From NCBI GenBank assembly GCA_963725185.1, contig CAVRXO010000009.1:1-64000 (forward strand): a stretch of 64,000 nucleotides of DNA. The letters run 5' to 3'. Positions 61,737 through 64,000 of the stretch are shown here, piece by piece. This DNA comes from VAZQ01 sp963725185 (lineage in GTDB: Bacteria; Pseudomonadota; Alphaproteobacteria; Rhizobiales; Xanthobacteraceae). The position numbers and the translations under genes were made by a program. The notes beneath the pieces were generated by a model. It did not search any database, was not told the origin of the DNA, and saw nothing but the letters and a program-made list of their open reading frames with translations. Position 1 is the first letter of the stretch. Each line of letters opens with the position of its first letter.

Positions 61737-62633
61737 ATGGCCCAAGCCGCCTTGCCGATTCTAACCGACGAATCCGGCCTCAGCCGTTATCTTGCGAGAA
61801 TCCGGCGGATTCCCCTGCTGGAACCGCAGGAGGAATATATGCTGGCCAAGAGTTGGCGCGAGCATGGCGACCGCGAAGCGGCGCACCGGCTTGTCACCAG
61901 CCATTTGCGCCTGGTGGCCAAGATCGCCATGGGTTATCGCGGCTACGGCCTGCCGATCTCCGAGGTGATCTCGGAGGGCAGCGTCGGACTGATGCAGGCG
62001 GTCAAGCGCTTCGAGCCCGACAAAGGCTTCCGGCTCGCCACCTATGCGATGTGGTGGATCAAGGCGGCGATCCAGGAATACATCCTGCGCTCGTGGTCCT
62101 TGGTGAAGTTGGGCACCACCGCCAACCAGAAGAAGCTGTTCTTCAACCTGCGCAAGGCCAAGAGCCGGATCTCCGCATTCGAGGAGGGCGATCTGCGCCC
62201 GGACCAGGTCGAGCTCATTGCCACGCGGCTGGGCGTGACCAAGCAGGACGTGGTCGACATGAACCGCCGGCTGGGTGGCGATGTGTCGCTCAATTCCCCG
62301 ATCCGCGAGGAAGGCGATTCCGGCGAGTGGCAGGATTGGCTGGTCGACGACACGCCGAGCCAGGAGCGGGTGCTGCTCGAAACCGAGGAGCTCGACAACC
62401 GTCGCCAGGCGCTGGGCGAAGCCCTCAAGGTGCTCAATACCCGCGAGCGGCGCATCTTCGAGGCGCGCCGCCTGGCCGAAAATCCGATCACGCTGGAGGA
62501 GCTGGCGGACGAATTCGGCGTCTCGCGCGAGCGCGTGCGCCAGATCGAGGTGCGCGCCTTCGAGCGGGTCGAGAAGGCCGTCCGGTATCGGGTCGCCGCC
62601 ATGGAGCGGCCGGAAGCCCTGGCGGCGCTCTGA
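61737..62633 (+). CDS. rpoH: RNA polymerase heat-shock sigma factor RpoH
   Basis: This 298-residue sigma-70 family protein matches RpoH (sigma-32). Region 2 has EGSVGLMQAVKRFEPDKGFR and LATYAMWWIKAAIQEYILRS, the RpoH box is QKKLFFNLRKAKSR, and region 4 ends ITLEELADEFGVSRERVRQI. The start at 61737 has GGAGG upstream; an in-frame TTG at 61722 is weaker. Alphaproteobacteria often have two or three RpoH paralogues, so this may be one of several. Confidence 0.94.
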   Translation: MAQAALPILTDESGLSRYLARIRRIPLLEPQEEYMLAKSWREHGDREAAHRLVTSHLRLVAKIAMGYRGYGLPISEVISEGSVGLMQAVKRFEPDKGFRLATYAMWWIKAAIQEYILRSWSLVKLGTTANQKKLFFNLRKAKSRISAFEEGDLRPDQVELIATRLGVTKQDVVDMNRRLGGDVSLNSPIREEGDSGEWQDWLVDDTPSQERVLLETEELDNRRQALGEALKVLNTRERRIFEARRLAENPITLEELADEFGVSRERVRQIEVRAFERVEKAVRYRVAAMERPEALAAL

Positions 62634-62818
62634 CGGCGCCATCCGGTTTGCTGGATTGATGGAAAACGCAAATGTGGACGATGCAGGATGGAGGGCACGA
62701 TAATTCCCGGGTAGACAGGGAACCCGACGGCCGGCGCAGGTCAGCCCCGGAGCCGGCGTCGAACGAAACTACCGCTGCTGCGGAAACACCTGGAAACGAG
62801 CCGCGCGGAGACGAGCTG

Positions 62819-63496
62819 ATGGCAAAAGTGCTGCTCATCGAAGACGACAAGGAGACGGCCGACGAGATCAGGGCCGAGCTCGGTCACCGCGGCTTCGAGG
62901 TCGACTGGGCCGCCAACGGCATCGAAGGCCTCGACAAGGCGCGCTCGGGCGAAGCAGAGGCGATGATCGTCGATCGCATGCTGCCCGGAATGGATGGTCT
63001 CACCATCATCGAAGCGTTGCGGCACGAGGGCAGGCGCACGCCGGTCCTGGTCTTGAGCGCGCTCGGTGCCGTCGACGACCGGGTGCGCGGGCTGCGCGCC
63101 GGAGGCGACGACTATCTGACCAAGCCGTTCGCGACCATCGAGCTCATCGCCCGGCTCGAGGCGCTGTTGCGGCGGCCGGCGGAAAGCCGCGATACGGTGC
63201 TGCGCGTGGGACCGCTCGAGCTCGACCTGATCGAACGCACCGCCAAGCGCGGGGACCGCGTCATCGATCTGCTGCCGCGCGAGTTCCGCCTGCTCGAATA
63301 CATGATGCGTCGCAAGGATCAGATGCTGACGCGCGCCATGCTGCTGGAAGAGGTGTGGAACTACAAGTTCGTTCCCCAGACCAATCTCGTCGATGTGCAT
63401 ATGGGGCGGTTGCGGCGCAAGGTGGACGAGCCCGATGAACCGCCGATGATTTACAACGTCCGCGGCGTGGGTTTCATCCTCCGTGCGCCTGCCTGA
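62819..63496 (+). CDS. OmpR-type response regulator, third in the window
   Basis: This 225-residue regulator has D9/D10, phospho-acceptor D52 (MIVDRMLPGMDG), lysine in DDYLTKPFATIEL, and winged-helix motifs LLPREFRLLEYMMRRKDQML and FVPQTNLVDVHMGRLRRKVD. The reading frame is open to 62672, but the upstream part is low-complexity, and the ATG at 62819 starts the receiver domain. It overlaps the kinase gene by 14 bases. It lies 186 bases after rpoH. Confidence 0.92.
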   Translation: MAKVLLIEDDKETADEIRAELGHRGFEVDWAANGIEGLDKARSGEAEAMIVDRMLPGMDGLTIIEALRHEGRRTPVLVLSALGAVDDRVRGLRAGGDDYLTKPFATIELIARLEALLRRPAESRDTVLRVGPLELDLIERTAKRGDRVIDLLPREFRLLEYMMRRKDQMLTRAMLLEEVWNYKFVPQTNLVDVHMGRLRRKVDEPDEPPMIYNVRGVGFILRAPA

Positions 63497-64000
63497 TTTC
63501 GCCCGCACCACCACCTTTCGCTGGACGCTGGCGATCGCCGGCGCTTTCGTCCTCGGCACCGTGCTGTTGTTCGGCTTCGTCTATTGGCAGACGGCCGCCT
63601 ACATGACGTCCTCGTTCGATCGCTTGATCATCGGCGAGGTGAGTCTCATCGCCGCCGAAACGCCGGAGCGCCGGGTGGCACGGATCGACAATCGGCTGCG
63701 TGACGATCCCCGTCGCATCCGGATCGCTGCGCTATTCGGAGCCGATGGGCATCGCATCGCCGGCAACATGGAGAGCCTGCCCACCGGCCTGCCGCCGGAT
63801 GTCCCGACCGATGCCAAGATCGTCCGGCTCGACGGCCAGGTACGCGAAACACAAAAAGTGAGGCTCATTGTGCACCCGCTGCCGGACGGCGAGGTGTTGG
63901 TGATCGGCCGCTACAACGGCGAGATCGATGAGATCGCGGAAATCGTCGGCCGCGCGCTTGCGCTCGGCCTGCTGCCGGCGTTTATCCTGGCGGTCGGCAT
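63483..64000 (+). CDS. Sensor histidine kinase, N-terminal part (cut by window end)
   Basis: A GTG at 63483 inside the end of the regulator gene opens a frame that runs without a stop to the window edge (172 codons). It reads VRLPDFARTTTFRWTLAIAG, a membrane helix (about 13-35, AIAGAFVLGTVLLFGFVYW), a periplasmic sensor segment with RIAALFGADGHRIAGNM, and the start of a second helix (GRALALGLLPAFILAVG). The arrangement is that of the other two kinases in the window. The catalytic domains lie outside. Confidence 0.85.
   Translation, partial: MRLPDFARTTTFRWTLAIAGAFVLGTVLLFGFVYWQTAAYMTSSFDRLIIGEVSLIAAETPERRVARIDNRLRDDPRRIRIAALFGADGHRIAGNMESLPTGLPPDVPTDAKIVRLDGQVRETQKVRLIVHPLPDGEVLVIGRYNGEIDEIAEIVGRALALGLLPAFILAVG

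Overview
The window is GC-rich DNA from an alphaproteobacterium, most likely a Hyphomicrobiales member near the Bradyrhizobium / Rhodopseudomonas / Xanthobacteraceae group. The main reason is the gene order at the left end (ccmI-ccmE-ccmF-ccmH, degP-type protease, two-component pair, glnE), which matches my memory of that group. A precise genus cannot be read from the sequence. I saw no rRNA, tRNA, CRISPR array or recognisable transposase.

Layout. (1) 0-12 kb: cytochrome c maturation operon, periplasmic HtrA protease, OmpR-type response regulator plus sensor kinase, and glnE. (2) 12-24 kb: MmgE/PrpD protein, a PAS sensor kinase of DivJ/PleC type, an ABC substrate-binding protein, an EcsC-family protein, a secreted protein with a cysteine-rich repeat tail, and aminopeptidase N. 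(3) 24-54 kb: an accessory region made of repeated parts. It holds seven D-2-hydroxyacid dehydrogenase paralogues (called H1-H7 here), eight TRAP solute-binding proteins (P1-P8) plus the remnant of a ninth, three DctM and two DctQ permease subunits, two MFS exporters, a VOC protein, a tandem YCII protein, a ModA-like protein and a ureohydrolase. (4) 54-64 kb: alcohol dehydrogenase, small membrane proteins, a PepSY protein, two more two-component systems, an aldo/keto reductase and rpoH.

Most important result. Three noncoding elements, at about 29.75-29.91 kb (minus), 37.92-38.08 kb (plus) and 50.76-50.94 kb (plus), share the conserved blocks of the ykkC / guanidine-I riboswitch and a hairpin that covaries between copies. 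The first heads a TRAP operon (P2-DctQ-DctM-P1-H1). The second heads 2-hydroxyacid dehydrogenase H5 and the genes after it. The third heads DctQ-DctM-ureohydrolase. The ureohydrolase has all its metal ligands, an N-terminal extension of about 100 residues and a D-R-H-x-D motif, and resembles the Ni-dependent guanidine hydrolases (GdmH). I infer a guanidine-controlled uptake and catabolism island in which free guanidine is the signal and the TRAP systems may import guanidino compounds or related carboxylates. The substrate and the role of the dehydrogenases are unknown.

Caution. At least eleven genes, both core (ccmI, glnE) and accessory, carry a single-base frameshift with clean homologous sequence continuing in the next frame. 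So many, in otherwise intact genes, point to sequencing or assembly error rather than real gene decay. They are annotated as CDS spans with the break position given.
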